DNA of 64,000 nucleotides from Doryteuthis pealeii. Its lineage: Eukaryota > Mollusca > Cephalopoda > Myopsida > Loliginidae. Below the pieces are notes generated by a model, which saw only the letters and a program-made list of their open reading frames with translations, was not told where the DNA came from and ran no database searches. How positions within the stretch are numbered: position 1 is the first letter of the stretch; each line of letters opens with the position of its first letter. The translations under genes and the position numbers were made by a program. Shown here piece by piece: positions 44,605 to 56,530 of the stretch. Location: NCBI GenBank assembly GCA_023376005.1, contig CM042163.1, forward strand, positions 4,323,899 through 4,387,898. Direction: 5' to 3'.

Positions 44605-44880
44605 ATGAAATAAATATTTTTAGTAAAAAACAAATGATGTTATAATTCGCTGACAGAAATCTGTTTCGAACTTTTATGTAAAGCGCGTCTTCATCAAAGA
44701 GCGAAATATTTTGATGGAAAGAGGAACGGTTTTAAGTAAACCGTCCTTTCCATACACAAATGATTTCGTCTTGATGTAAGACCGCTTTTTAAAATAAGGT
44801 TCGAAAGATTTGTCAGCGAATTATACATCATTTTGTTTTTGTTTTTTCTAATAAATTATTTTTATTTCATATGTCGTTCG
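44605..44880. mobile_element. MITE with about 60-bp inverted ends
   Basis: Left 'ATGTTATAATTCGCTGACAG' and right 'GTCAGCGAATTATACATCAT' are inverted partners. The similarity extends outward through A/T runs and inward to 'TTTCGAAC' / 'GTTCGAAAG'. An inner hairpin 'GGAACGGTTTTAAGTAAACC' marks the centre. Confidence 0.75.
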
Positions 44881-44899
44881 ATTCACTTTACATATATTA

Positions 44900-45325
44900 T
44901 ATATATATTATTATAATATTTATATATATTATGACAGAAATTTCCAAAAGAAATATAACGGGTCGCTTACAATAACAACAAATCCTTTTCATCAAATTTT
45001 TCTTTTCTCACATTTGTTTGATCTCAATTTCCACACACCACAGTTGTTTATCAAACCTTGATAGTAAGGCTGGACAACCGTTCAACCCGAAATATCGGGG
45101 AATAAGTCATATCAGGACCAGAACAAACAAGCTGGATATTGAATCTCGTTTTTTGTTTTAGTTTTGTTCATTTTCCATCATTCGTGATATCAAAAAAACA
45201 ATTGTTTCACAACAACAAAGTTTATACGCAATCAACTATATTGAAACTCATTGAACACCCAACACAGTGATTTGTTTATAGTGGTGAAGGCTTTGTGTGG
45301 AACCAGCCACCACTTTTTGGCACAG
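44900..45325. other. Interval without recognised gene
   Basis: Mostly AT-rich. 'GGACAACCGTTCAACCCGAA' near 45073 is a short palindromic-looking spot. No repeat partner in the window. Confidence 0.35.
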
Positions 45326-45630
45326 TCAAAGGGAAAAGGAATTGTGCATCAAGGTTGCTACAAAACCCAATCAACGACCCGACCTCAGGAATTTAATTCA
45401 GGGTTTATCCCTTTCATAGACTGGTATACCTACCCAAAGGCTGAAGGGCCCAGTCCTGCCCCTACTAAATTTAACCCATTAGCTGGAGAATATAATGGAC
45501 TTCATATACCTTCCCAAGGTATATACGCTATTGTGCAAATGCCAACAGCTTTCGTCTAGGAAATTGAACTCGAATCGACGGAGTCCATTTCCCACCGAAC
45601 TTTAACCACTAACCTCATGTGCAACTCGCT
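45326..45630 (-). mobile_element. SINE S2, diverged subfamily
   Basis: Minus strand: box A-like 'GAGGTTAGTGGTTAAAGTTC', box B-like 'GATTCGAGTTCAATTTCC', body 'CTTGGGAAGGTATATGAAGT' and 'GACTGGGCCCTTCAGCC'. The order matches S2 at 29238, with about a quarter of the bases changed. Confidence 0.65.
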
Positions 45631-46074
45631 CCAATCAGTATATATAATTAAGAATGAAAAAAAAAATAGTTAAATAAAATACGTATAATTGATCAGCAGT
45701 ACATTATTCGACCTTTGTTAATTCAAATATTTTGATTTTATAAGATATCTTAATTCTATCTGATAACATTTTAAGGGCGTGGTGACATATGCGTTTTCTA
45801 TTTTTATGTTCTTGAATTCATCAATCTAATATCGTAATATTTTAATATTATAATTAATATAATATTAATCATTAGTTTTAAAAGAAAAAGAGAAAAACAG
45901 TACTCATAAAAGATATTTTTCGAAAAAAAATAAAAAAAAAAAATTAATAAAATAAAAATCTAATCATTCTAATTTTTCATCAATACTAATACATAAGTTT
46001 TAAGGATTAATCTTTTATTTACCTATTACAATTTACTATAAAAAAACATAATTGAAATTAAGAGAACAAAGGGG

Positions 46075-46670
46075 AAAAGGCGGAAAAAAAGGAGAAGAAA
46101 AAAAAAAAAAAAAGAAAAAGAAGAGAAAAAAACACAAAAAAAAAAAAGAAAGAAGCAGGGGAGAAAGAACTTAAGAAATGACAACGGTGAAGCGAAATCA
46201 CAAAGCTATAGTATGTTAAAAAAAAAAACCAAAAAATGTTACTATTAATACGGTTTTTATTTCACATTGTCACTTGTATTTTTGAAATTATAGACACGCA
46301 TCACACCGCTTGCTTAAGACATATGCTACACATTGCTACAACGTCATTGCGACATCTTAACCGGATGTCCGCCTTGTTCTCACAAACTTTTGGGAAAAGA
46401 AAAAAAAAAAGAAAGAGAGAAATAAGAAATATCAGTTATTCGCCCATTCATAAAGGAGGAGAAGAAGAAAGAGAGGAAAAAAAGGAAGAGGAAAAGGAAT
46501 AAGAAGAGAAAAATTAATAACCACACAAAATATATTAAAAAAAAAAAAACATAAGCACGTCATTTCTGAAATCCGTCTCTGACGATAAAGCTTCGCTTTG
46601 AAATTCGATTAGACATATAAAATCTTTTTGTCTTTATTTTTTACGCATTGTATTGCCTTCGTTTTTTATT
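46075..46670 (-). repeat. A-rich tracts and SINE tail-like repeat
   Basis: Partner of 20940-21235 ('AGCACGTCATTTCTGAAATC', 'ACGCATTGTATTGCCTTC') preceded by poly(A)/AAG runs. An 88-codon plus frame (46236-46502) spans it and is not credible. Confidence 0.5.
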
Positions 46671-46794
46671 TATATATATATATATTATATATATATATAT
46701 AATGGGTGTATGGTGTGTGTGGTGGGATTCCTGTTATGTTGTAGTAGTTAGTAGTAATAGTGGTGAGGGCATTTAGTTTTAAGAAAAGTTTATA

Positions 46795-47120
46795 GTTTAG
46801 AATTCCTTCCTATGGACGATAAGAGGATCCAGATTCATAATATTCTTGTTTGCTAACCCACAAATGTTGGAAGGTGGAAAAAGAAGCTAAGATAGAAAAG
46901 CCAATCCATACAGAATATTTCCTTTCTGGTGGAGTAAGTGATCTTAATTTTCATGGTGGATTGTGCCAAAGCAGAGATCTCCTTCTGCGTACGGTCAGCA
47001 ATACGTGGGAGAAATAGTTGAACCTCCGAACAAGACTGTGTTAGCATACAGATCTTTCTTGATCTAGACACCGCACTTCCTGATGCTATGCAATACTCTT
47101 ATTATAAGTCACACCGGCCT
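46795..47120 (-). pseudogene. Processed actin pseudogene fragment
   Basis: The minus strand follows the actin C-terminus. A 'KCGV*IKKDLYANTVLFGGS' stretch (actin KCDVDIRKDLYANTVLSGG) comes first. After a shift come '[20 protein letters not shown]' (actin IADRMQKEI.ALAPSTMKIKI), 'FCMDW' for the SVWIGG region, and an end '[11 protein letters not shown]'. Actin forms cytoplasmic filaments; this copy cannot encode it, having an in-frame stop, several shifts and small deletions, and covering only about the last 95 codons. There are no introns and it is embedded in repeats, so retroposition is likely. Its 5' edge abuts the 5S-derived element. Confidence 0.88.
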
Positions 47121-47226
47121 CAGCTTGCTTACAGTAAATGCTGTTGCTTAAATGGTCACCCATCTAAGTATTGAACAGGCTTATTGCTGCTTAACTTTGG
47201 TGATCTACTTGGAACTAGTGCTTACA
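47121..47226 (-). mobile_element. 5S rRNA-derived element, copy 2
   Basis: Reverse complement: 'GTAAGCACTAGTTCCAAGTA', 'GATCACCAAAGTTAAGCAGC', 'TTAGATGGGTGACC' and 'CTGTAAGC', in 5S rRNA order. It shares non-5S substitutions with 10390-10497, indicating a common source element. Confidence 0.72.
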
Positions 47227-47838
47227 ACCTGACTTGACCGTAAGTAAAATGACTAGTTTGCTGAGAAGATGGTGGCTGACAAATTTAGACGAGAGAAAAC
47301 AAGTAAGAACAAAATTCATCAACCCCTCATTTCCTCATCGGTCTCTCTCTCTCTCTCTGCTCATTACATACCCGATATTAAGTGGGTATCCAGTGGATGA
47401 GCTTGATCCCTGTCACCACATCAATCTGGGATCCCTGTCACCACATCAAGACGTGGATGGCCAAATGGCTGGGAAATGCTAGTGAAATAAAGAGAAACTC
47501 ACAAACAGCATTCTACTATGGAATCCTATTGAAGTCAGTTAGCCTACTGTTGGTTTTAATAACAGCAGCTAAGTACCACTCAAGCAGTGTCCAAGACAGT
47601 TGGTATAGACAGGACTCAAGAATGATCCATCCATGAATCTGGGTGATTTGGGTGATTCCATTCCTTGAGTTCTGATTGGCTGCTTGACTGCTTGATTTGA
47701 ATGACATTGTGGAGTCTTATATATACTCTGTCATTTTGCAGTGGACTTTGTGGCTTTCGGGATTGTATTGAGTTACACAACCGTTTGCTGCCTTGTCTTC
47801 CCAGTTCGATGGTAATTGGACTTTAATTATTCTTCATA
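47227..47838. other. Unclassified interval
   Basis: Contains a (TC)n run at 47341-47360 and a repeated 'ATCCCTGTCACCACATCA' (47406 and 47431). No gene recognised. Confidence 0.35.
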
Positions 47839-47839
47839 C

Positions 47840-48000
47840 ATAAACACACCTGTGTTGGTCAACCAGCAAAAAAAAACCTTATATTCATTTGCTCTGTATG
47901 GACACTGGGTGCAATCCAGAGTGATGGTTGATAGGGATGGATGTTGAGAAAGAGTCAAAAGAATTCATGCTACCAGCACAACTTGATGATGAGGGAGAGA
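47840..48000 (+). mobile_element. RTE-like LINE 3' end fragment
   Basis: 'GTGTTGGTCAACCAGCAAAA', 'GGTTGATAGGGATGGATGTT', 'CACAACTTGATGATGAGGGA' match the end of 29989-30800. Severely mutated. Confidence 0.65.
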
Positions 48001-48179
48001 ACCAAATCAACAACAACCTTCTTAAACACAGGACCCTTGTTATTTATTTTCTTGGGTTTTCTTTAAAAGCCCCTCCCTCTCCTTCATTAGAGCTCTCCTA
48101 TGTCTGTCTCAACTTATAACTAAATCAGCAACCCCCACATATAAATAATTAAGTGTAGGATTTTTTTTTCTTTCATTTC

Positions 48180-48745
48180 ATCAATGTATTAACACAGATT
48201 GAAGATATTTACATTTAAAAATGCTGATTTTGAGTTTTTAAAGTTCTTTTAAATACAACATACTATTACAGTGTTACTCCAGGATTTCTTTAATATAAAC
48301 ATACCTATTTACAGTGTCACTAATACATCAGGAGACATTTAAAAAATGCTGATTTTGAGTTTTTAAAGTTCTTTTAAACACAAACATACCTATTTACAGT
48401 GTTACTTCCAGGATTTCTTTTAAATATAAACATACCTATTTACAGTGTTACTTCCAGGATTTCTTTTAAAATATAACATACCCTTTTTACAGTGTCACTA
48501 ATCAATCAGGAGACATTTAAAAATGCTGATTTTTGAGTTTTTAAGTTCTTTTAAACACAAACATACCTATTTACAGTGTTACTTCCAGATTTCTTTTAAA
48601 TACAAAACATACCTATTTACAGTGTTACTTCCAGGATTCTTTTAAATTAAACATACCTATTTACAGTGTTACTTCCAGGATTCTTTTAAATATAAACATA
48701 CCTATTTACAGTGTCACTAATCAATCAGGAGACCTTGACACATTT
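48180..48745. repeat. 46-bp tandem repeat with higher-order structure
   Basis: Units 'CATACCTATTTACAGTGTTA' plus 'CTTCCAGGATTTCTTTTAAA' alternate with a longer insert ('CACTAATCAATCAGGAGACA', 'AAATGCTGATTTTGAGTTTT'). The insert returns at least four times. Confidence 0.85.
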
Positions 48746-49039
48746 CCAGTTTAAAATTAAAAAAACTCAAGCTGTTGTTTTTATTAAATGATAAAACAAT
48801 GGACAAGAAAATAATATTTGATTAAAATTTGAACCAACCTTTGTGTTTAGGGCTGCAAAATGAAGTTTGGCCGGTCTGAAAAAAAAAAAAAGAAAAAAAA
48901 GTCATCATTAAAAATGAATAAATAAATAAAAAACAGAGTAGAAAAAAACGGAATTATGCAAAGAATTTTCCAAAATCAAAAGAGAAATCTTTATATTAAT
49001 ACTCCTGTTCCTTAATCTTCTGACTGTTATCACTTTGCA

Positions 49040-49234
49040 ACATCCTCTGGCTAAAAATGAGACCGTCCAAATCATCCAAGATGAAATGCAAAAATATAAA
49101 TCCTGATTATCTGGTGTCGCTTAATCGCTGAATTTTTATTTCTTATGAGTGTTGTCACCTCAGCTAAATAATGGACCATTCCGTTTTCATTATAAAGAAA
49201 GAAAGGGAAGAAAGAGGAAATGCTACACAGAAAA

Positions 49235-49281
<47 letters not shown>

Positions 49282-49728
49282 AGGAAGAAAGAAATAGAGT
49301 AAGAAAGAAAGAAAGGAAGAAATAAAAGAAAGAGAGAAAGAAAGAAAGAAAAAAAGAAAGAAAGAAAGAAAGGAAGAAAGGAAGAGAGAAAAAAAGAAAG
49401 TAAGAGAGGAAAAAAAGAAAGATAGAAAGAAAGAAAGATAGAAAGAAAAAGGAAGGAAGAAAGAGAAGTAGGGGAAAGATAGAGAGAGTGTGTGTGTGGG
49501 GGGGGGGGTGATCTCACGGAAGTGATAACACTAATCTATTTCAATCGAACATAATGAAAAGATGAAAAGAAGGAAAGAAAAAAAAATGAGTGAGAGAGAG
49601 AGAGAAATCAACATTATTATACTTTTTACATACTGAAATATTTTGAAATAGCTCTAAAGTGTACATATCAAACATCATAATGAATAAATTATCATACTGT
49701 GGTATATCCACAGGTCCTGCTAATAATG
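49040..49728 (-). mobile_element. Repeat family A, copy 3, with GA microsatellite
   Basis: Same order as 7866-8305. The A/G middle has expanded to (GA)n and (GAAA)n (49231-49490). It ends 'TATATCCACAGGTCCTGCTA' at 49701-49720. Confidence 0.75.
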
Positions 49729-49924
49729 ATCTGGAGAATATGTTTGATTGAATAGGTCAGGGGTCAAGGGAATAAAATTATTTGGTCTCATTGTTAGTTT
49801 GTATCAATTCCTTGAATTCAGGAGTTTAGTTTCTTTCGTTGGCAAAACATCAGCCTTTTCCCAAGTTCTAAAAGGCATCAATGGAAATGGCCCACTTGAT
49901 AGAAGAGGTTAGATGAGAAACCCA

Positions 49925-50000
49925 TGCGGACATGCTTACAAAGTCAGAAAACACCACAGCTAACACGACTTTCTGAAACATTTTTTTCAAACTTCAAAAC
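49925..50000 (+). mobile_element. CR1-like LINE coding fragment
   Basis: 'CATGCTTACAAAGTCAGAAA' to 'TTTCTGAAACATTTTTTTC', the 'GHAYKVRKQH ... KHFF' region only. Confidence 0.6.
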
Positions 50001-50650
50001 AAACAACATTTACGCAGCAGAAAAAAAGTATGATATTCAGTGAATGCCTATAGACTATAGGTATTCATTTGGCCGCTTTTTTTCCCACCATCAAAATTAC
50101 AAATTAAAAGTCATCTTTTTCGCCTTGGGAAACCTACCTATACGTAATAGAAATGATAGTATTAGATAGAAATACTTGAAACCATATAAATATGTGCAAA
50201 TTATTTGTATTTGATAGAAATACTTGATACCATGCAACAGTTAGCAAATTATTTGTATTTGATTGGAGTGCATGAAAACATTAAAATGTTGATCGGGTTT
50301 CTCTGTCAAACTAAAAAAAGAAATAATACACATTCTTTTTCTTTTTTATGTATCCTCTGAAAATATCATGCATCAATTGTTGGCTGCCGAAACACTGTAT
50401 CTTTTAAAAGCTTCATGTATTGTGTAGCCATACCTCATATCTTCATTTATTGTTGATTGTAGTGAGTATACCCAGTTGTCACGAAGTGTCTGTCTATTTA
50501 TTCAAACCCACGTCAAGTCGTGTGGTTCCAAGTGATTAGGCAATTGACTCTCCAAGGAAAAAAATATTTCAGGGGAAAAACACAGAATGCTCTTTTAGGC
50601 TACATTCCCAAGGCGAAAAAGATGACTTTTAACTTGTAAAAAATGCGGTG
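50000..50650. repeat. Repeat family W, edge copies around a LINE fragment
   Basis: 'AGTATGATATTCAGTGAATG', 'ATTTGGCCGCTTTTTTTCCC' and 'AAAGTCATCTTTTTCGCC' (50000-50125) return inverted as 'GGCGAAAAAGATGACTTTTA' at 50612-50631. A CR1-like scrap lies between (50380-50430). Confidence 0.55.
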
Positions 50651-50929
50651 GGCATTATTTTTTAGAGAAATATGTATAAAATCATGAGAAACATATCTGT
50701 ATCTTGTTGAGTTACCGTTTTTTCATGTTAGTTAATAATATATATTTTAATACACAAATTAGATGCTAAAATTTTTAGTTAGCTGCGTACAACGAAGTAG
50801 CCAAACAGTATACATCTTTCATTGACTGCTGATAAAAATTAACCAATCACGATCACCGTAGCATGAGTTATCACTCAACATGTCTGCTTCAAGCGTGTAA
50901 ATGTAAACACACCAGAAAATAAATGTTTT

Positions 50930-51665
50930 ATGTGTATTTTAATTTTAACTTGTTTTTGGCTACGTTAAATTTCAATTGATTTAACGGTGAAAAAATGTAA
51001 ACATTGTTTTTCTTTTATAATTTGCATTATTTTTGTAAGCCGAAAATTTTTTTTTTTTAAATCATTAGGAGTTTGTTTAATGCTTCTTCTTTCGAGTGAA
51101 TAAAAAATTTTTAAGATAATATTAACCTTTATGCAAGTTTTATTATGTTAAATATAGTAGGGGGGTAAATTAACGGGGAAAATTGGTGGTAACCACGGAA
51201 AATTTTAATATGTGCAACATTTACGCATAAAAAAAAAAAATAGTATGATATTCAGGAGTCTATAAGCATTCATTTGGCCGCTTTTTATTTTCCCCCACCC
51301 TCAAAATTACAAATTAAATAAAAACTAGAGCCTTTTTGGCCTTTGGGCCCGTAGCCTAATACGTTAAATTTCAGATTTAACGGTGATGTATTGTTTTTCG
51401 TTTATAATTTGATTATTTTTGTAAGCCGTCATTAGGAGTTTGTTTAATGCTTCTTCTTTCGAGGAATAAAAATTTTTACCTTCATGCAAGTTTTATGTTA
51501 TATAGTAGGGGGTGCGGGGAAAATTGGTGGCCCGGAAAACTAATTGTGTTTACGGTAGTTGGTTTCAGGAGTTATAGGCATTCAGGCCGCTTTTTTTTTG
51601 ACCATCAAAATTTAAAAAAAAAATAGAGCCTTTTTGGCCTTTGGCCTGGCCTATAGGTGGTAGTA
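50930..51665 (+). repeat. Repeat family W, one long and one deleted copy
   Basis: 50938-51350 and 51360-51665 share 'TTAACTTGTTTTTGGCTACG' (first copy), 'TTAATGCTTCTTCTTTCGAG', 'GGCCGCTTTTT' and 'GAGCCTTTTTGGCC'. The second copy has many small internal deletions. Confidence 0.75.
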
Positions 51666-53000
51666 GACTCATAAAAAAAATTAATATAGGCATGTGCAAA
51701 CCAGACGGCATTTTGAAAGTTTGTTTACTTGTAAAAAATATCTTAAAACGTCAATAAAAATTGGAAAATTAACTTTTTACTGTTTTCTTTTACGTTTAAT
51801 ATAAAGAACAATTCCAAGTTTATGGGTTATAAAAAAGAAAAAACAAATTTCTCTCACATAAAACCTAAATTTTTGCATTTTAAAGTAAATCGGCTCAAGT
51901 CCGCGCAAGAACGCGCATTTGTTGACATAGTTTTCTTTTTCTTCATATGGATGGGCAGACGAATAAAAAAATTTCTGAAGCAAAAAACAAATAACTAATT
52001 TAGCATTTCCTTGATGCCTCACAATTTAACTCTTAATATTATTGAGTCTACTTCTTCGGCGAAACTTTTTTTTTTTTGGTAAAATACAATACACAAAATA
52101 AAGAAACAAAAAAATAAAATAAAAAGTTTATTTACCTTCAGAATTTTGACTGAACAGTAATATCTGCTTTCTGTATATACACGGGAGAATTATTTGTTTT
52201 CAAATAAAATAATAAATTTCTTCAAACACTGTTTGGTTTCTCTTTCACGTCACAGAGTATAAATGTGTACGCGTCGGTATTTTGACTTGTTTACCCATAA
52301 CACAGTGAAATGACAAATACGTTTTTTTTTCCATTACAGGCTTCCGTAATCATTCTCACAACAACTTTTAATTCAAACATTATTTTCAAAAATTCATAAA
52401 AATAAGAATAGACATATGTTATGTCATTATTTTTAGCGAGATATGTTTTATACAATATTTTCTTTGATTAATGAATACGATTTTGTTATGCATTAAACAA
52501 AAGTATTTATTTTACATTTTATAAAATTTTGAAAATCTCTGAAAATCTCTGAAAAATAAAATAAAAATGTACACAATACGAACTTTTAATATAAAATTCT
52601 TTTGAAAATAATCTAACAATTAAAAAAAAAAAAAAAAAAAAAGATACATATTTTTTCTTATTTACGAGATTTTAAGTTTCAATGTTTAAGATGCCCTATT
52701 TCCAAAACCGATTTATTAGCGAATTATCTTTTTTATATATGTTATGTCATTATATTGTCTTTATAAAAATGTAAAATTTATTTATATGCAAAAAAAAAAA
52801 AAGATATTTGTTGGGGGGATCAATACGCGAAACAAAAACTAACGAAAAAATTATTAGTCTTTTCAATTTAGTAAAAATTTATTTACAATAAAGTTCATCT
52901 TTTATTACTTCATAAACAGAAAGTTTTATTAGAATCGGATCGTTAGTTTATTTTATATGATTTTTAGAAGAATTTCCTGTGATCACCCTTTTATATAGTA
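51666..53000. other. AT-rich interval with A-runs
   Basis: An 81-codon minus frame (52022-51777) has no recognisable family. Poly(A) runs lie at 52621-52642 and 52790-52802. Nothing else supported. Confidence 0.4.
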
Positions 53001-53029
53001 GGCGAGAATTTGCACATGGCTACCCTAAT

Positions 53030-54125
53030 ATATTTTAGAAAAAAAACTATTTCAGACATATATTCATCCAAAGGTAAGTAATTATGGAAATTCTCGTGAA
53101 AATTGGACCATTAATTTATTTTTCATAGAATTTTTAAAAAAAAACCTTAGTTTTAACTTGTTTTTGGCTACGTTAAATTTCAATTGATTTAACGGTGAAA
53201 AAATGTAAACATTGTTTTTCTTTTATAATTTGCATTATTTTTGTAAGCCGGAAAAAATATTTAAAAATCATTAGGAGTTTGTTTAATGCTTCTTCTTTCG
53301 AGTGAATAAAAAATTTTAAGATAATATTAACCTTCATGCAAGTTTTATCATGTTAAATATAGTAGGGGGTAAATTCGCGGGGAAATTGGTGTGGTACCCA
53401 CGGAAAACTTTAATATGTGCAACATTTACGCATCAGAAAAATAGTATGATATTCAGGAGTCTATAGGCATTCATTTGGCCGCTTTTTTATTTCCCCCACC
53501 ATCAAAATTACAAAAAAAAACTAGAGCCTTTTGGCCTTTGGGCCCGTGGCCTATAGGTGGTAGTAGACCTCATAAAAAAATATTTCCCCTAATATATTTT
53601 AGAAAAAAACTATTTCAGACATATATTCATCCAAAGGTAAGTAATTATGGAAATTCTCGTGAAAATTGGACACATTAATTTATTTTTCATAGAATTTTTA
53701 AAAAAAACCTTAGTTTTAACTTGTTTTTGGCTACGTTAAATTTCAATTGATTTAACGGTGAAAAAATGTAAACATTGTTTTTCTTTTATAATTTGCATTA
53801 TTTTTGTAAGCCGGAAAAAATATTTAAAAATCATTAGGAGTTTGTTTAATGCTTCTTCTTTCGAGTAAATAAAAAATTTTAAGATAATATTAACCTTCAT
53901 GCAAGTTTTATCATGTTAAATATAGTAGGGGGTAAATTTCGCGGGGAAAATTGGTGGTACCCACGGAAAACTTTAATATGTGCAACATTTACGAAAAAAA
54001 AAAAAATAGTGTGATATTCAGGATTTTATAGGCATTCATTTGGCCGCTTTTTTTTCCCACCCCAAAATTTACAATTTAAATCAAAAACTAGAGCCTTTTT
54101 GGCCTTTGGGCCCGTAGCCTACTTC
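53030..54125 (+). repeat. Repeat family W, tandem pair with 557-bp period
   Basis: 53154-53710 and 53711-54125 are near identical ('TTAGTTTTAACTTGTTTTTG' starts each), and the preceding 53030-53153 is the end of a third unit. Each unit carries 'AATATAGTAGGGGGTAAATT', 'ATTTGGCCGC' and 'GGCCTTTGGGCCCGT'. Confidence 0.88.
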
Positions 54126-54860
54126 TTTCAAGCAAAACATAAAAAAATATTAGTCAATAAGACAATTTATGAGTGATTAATAATTATTTCATTTTATAAA
54201 AATAATTATTATTTACTTCTTTTTCTTTTATGAAACAGACGGGTGCAAAATACATAAAAGTTCATAAAAACAGTCCAAAAAATACCTTTTTTTTTTGTTA
54301 AAACATAAGTTCCTCTTTTCTTTAATTATTTATTTTCTCTTCTTATTTTTTCATTAAATATAAGTTCCTCCTTTTTTCTCTTTCTTTAAATCCGTTTCCA
54401 ACAATCACTCCTTTTGTTTCTTTCCCTTTCAAATCAATTCGGTTTTTCTTCAAATAATAATCTCTTTTCCAGTTTCTTTAACTTTTTTTTTACCTTTTTG
54501 TTGATAAATAAATAATAATCACTTACTGGCAATAATTCTTGTTCTTTTTAATCCAAAATTCCCACTCTTAAATTATTCATCTTTTTTCCTTCTAATCTTC
54601 TCATTCAACCGTCACTTCCAAAAACCGTTCTCAACTCTCTGATCTACTGTCTGCGTTTCTTTTTCGTCTGCCCTAAACTACCATCTGCTTTAGTCAATTT
54701 TCTTCCCGGTCATTTTTAAAATCAAAACAAACCCTAAGGGAACTAACTCCTTTTTTTTCTGGCCAAGGGCAGCAACTCTTACCTTCCCATTAATTTATTT
54801 TTTTAAACTTTTATATTTTTTTTTCCTTTTCTTTTTTCAACAAATAGTCAACACTTGCTA
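54126..54860. other. T/C-rich interval
   Basis: Pyrimidine-rich plus strand, no repeats or frames I can support. Confidence 0.4.
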
Positions 54861-54867
54861 TTATTAT

Positions 54868-54897
54868 ATGATATTCTGAGATTTCTCAGAATATCAT
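54868..54897. repeat. Perfect 14-bp hairpin
   Basis: ATGATATTCTGAGA, TT, TCTCAGAATATCAT. It overlaps the end of the minus-strand frame at 54886. Confidence 0.9.
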
Positions 54898-55131
54898 GAC
54901 ACCAGTCATATACTTATTTTCTATCGTCTCAGAGTCGCTGCTATCTGTGAATTCTAAGTCATCTTCTGTGTTGGATCTTGGTTGGTTCAAAATTGATTTC
55001 TTCTGGATCTGGGATTCTTCCTGGCTTGATACTGGGACATCTTGTGTTGTTACTTCGTTTTTAATGAACGAACACAAGACTTCTTTTTTTTTTTTGAGCT
55101 CATATTTTATAAGTATCCCAGATGAAGTCAA
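54886..55131 (-). pseudogene. Acidic coding-like fragment, unknown
   Basis: Minus-strand frame of 81 codons. The second half is protein-like and acidic/Ser-rich ('SNTEDDLEFTDSSDSETIEN'), ending 'MTGVMIF' and TGA within the hairpin. No splice acceptor is obvious upstream because an A-run precedes it. It may be a scrap of a transposon ORF or an exon; I do not recognise a family. Confidence 0.25.
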
Positions 55132-55169
55132 ATATGTGGAGAGTTGGCTATTTGGACAAGAGATGATGT

Positions 55170-55760
55170 GGCTGGCAGAATGTAAGACCCCCCACCCCCA
55201 CCTGAATGGGGCTACCTGTTGGTCATGGGTGGGAACCAGTGATGCTTAAGGATGGAATCCTGGTGGCTGAGCAGTCCATAACATACAACACCCCACTTAG
55301 GCCCTTACCTACATTAGATGGGCAGTCAGAGACCCTCTCTGACAGCTGGTCATGTCAAGCCATAGCACCTATATGATTGTCCCGAACTAATTGCCCTAAT
55401 GGAAAATCCTAACTCTTTTTATCATATATGTGCTAGAAGGCAGTGGTTGAGGGTCTTAGTGTCCTGTGTATGACATTAAACTGCATCTAGTGGTGAAGTT
55501 CCAATTCTGGAGCTCAAGCATCCCTTCATCACCATTACTCCCAGGTCCACTCTGACCCGGAGTGGTAGTACCTGTCAGGGTCCCATCTAAGAGATAGATA
55601 GATAAAAAAAAGTTTATTTTTTAAAAATGTGTTTAAAAAAAATGAATTTAAAAAAAGAACAATTTAAAAAAATTTGAATACCCAACAAGAAAAATGTCTT
55701 CAGCATAAAATAACCCAACAAGGGTTGACATGCCATAAAATTCAACTAACCAACATCTAA
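55170..55760 (-). mobile_element. Repeat family R3, inverted copy
   Basis: 'GTGATGCTTAAGGATGGAAT', 'ATCATATATGTGCTAGAAGG', 'CCATTACTCCCAGGTCCACT', 'GGGTTGACATGCCATAAAAT' are complements of R3 blocks in reverse order. Confidence 0.7.
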
Positions 55761-56530
55761 ACTAAGTCTGGTATAAGGAGACTCAGTTTTTTTAAAAAGC
55801 TAAAAACAGGTATACTATATTTACCAACCCCTTCACAAAAGCAGGATGTGACACAAGGTAAATTTCTTGAGCGGGGGTTTAACAGGTCTGAATTCAGCGT
55901 TTTCCTTCTCCTAGACTGGTTACCTAGCTAAAGTTTAAAGAGCCTAGTCTGTCCTACTAATAATTAGCGTCTTTAAAGTTAATAATACATATTTACCAAC
56001 CCCTCCACACAAGTAGAATGGGACACAAAATTTCTTAAGCTGGGTTTAACATGTCTGAATTCAGAGTTTTCCTTTTCCTAGACTGGTTGCCTAACCAAGG
56101 TTAAAGAGCCTAGTCTGTCCTACTAATAATTAGCATCTTTAAAGTTTATAATACATATTTACCAACCCCTCCACACAAGTAGAATGGGACACAATGTCAA
56201 TTTCTTAAGCGGACTTTAACAGGTTTAAATTCAGAGTTTTCCTTCTCCTAGACTGGTTAACAATCCAAGGTTAAAGAGCCCAGTTTGCCATACTATTTAC
56301 TCATAGCTGGAGGGAGAATAGTTGGATTCATACCGTTTCAAAAAGTATGTGAAATGCAAACAGCGAGTTTCATTTCTTACGACTAACCATTACACCACAT
56401 GCCTCATAATCACTGGAAGCAGCACCCTACAAAAAAGCAACTGTATGGCCACTAACCTCCCATCTCCCAAATCATCCAAGTAATGTTGTGTACTCTTCTT
56501 TTTGCTTACTTCTATTTTTCTTCTGTTCAT
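55741..56530. repeat. Segmental duplicate of 28379-29605
   Basis: Shares SINE S2 pieces, the RTE-like scrap and the first ~45 bases of solo LTR L1, with the same junctions. The match breaks at 'TTCTGTTCAT', where another S2 copy begins. Confidence 0.82.

Noticed and set aside
45251..45559. 102-codon plus frame rich in Pro/Gln
   Set aside because: Antisense reading of a diverged SINE S2 copy.
49164..49517. 117-codon minus frame rich in Ser/Leu/Phe
   Set aside because: Compositional product of the GA/GAAA microsatellite inside family A.
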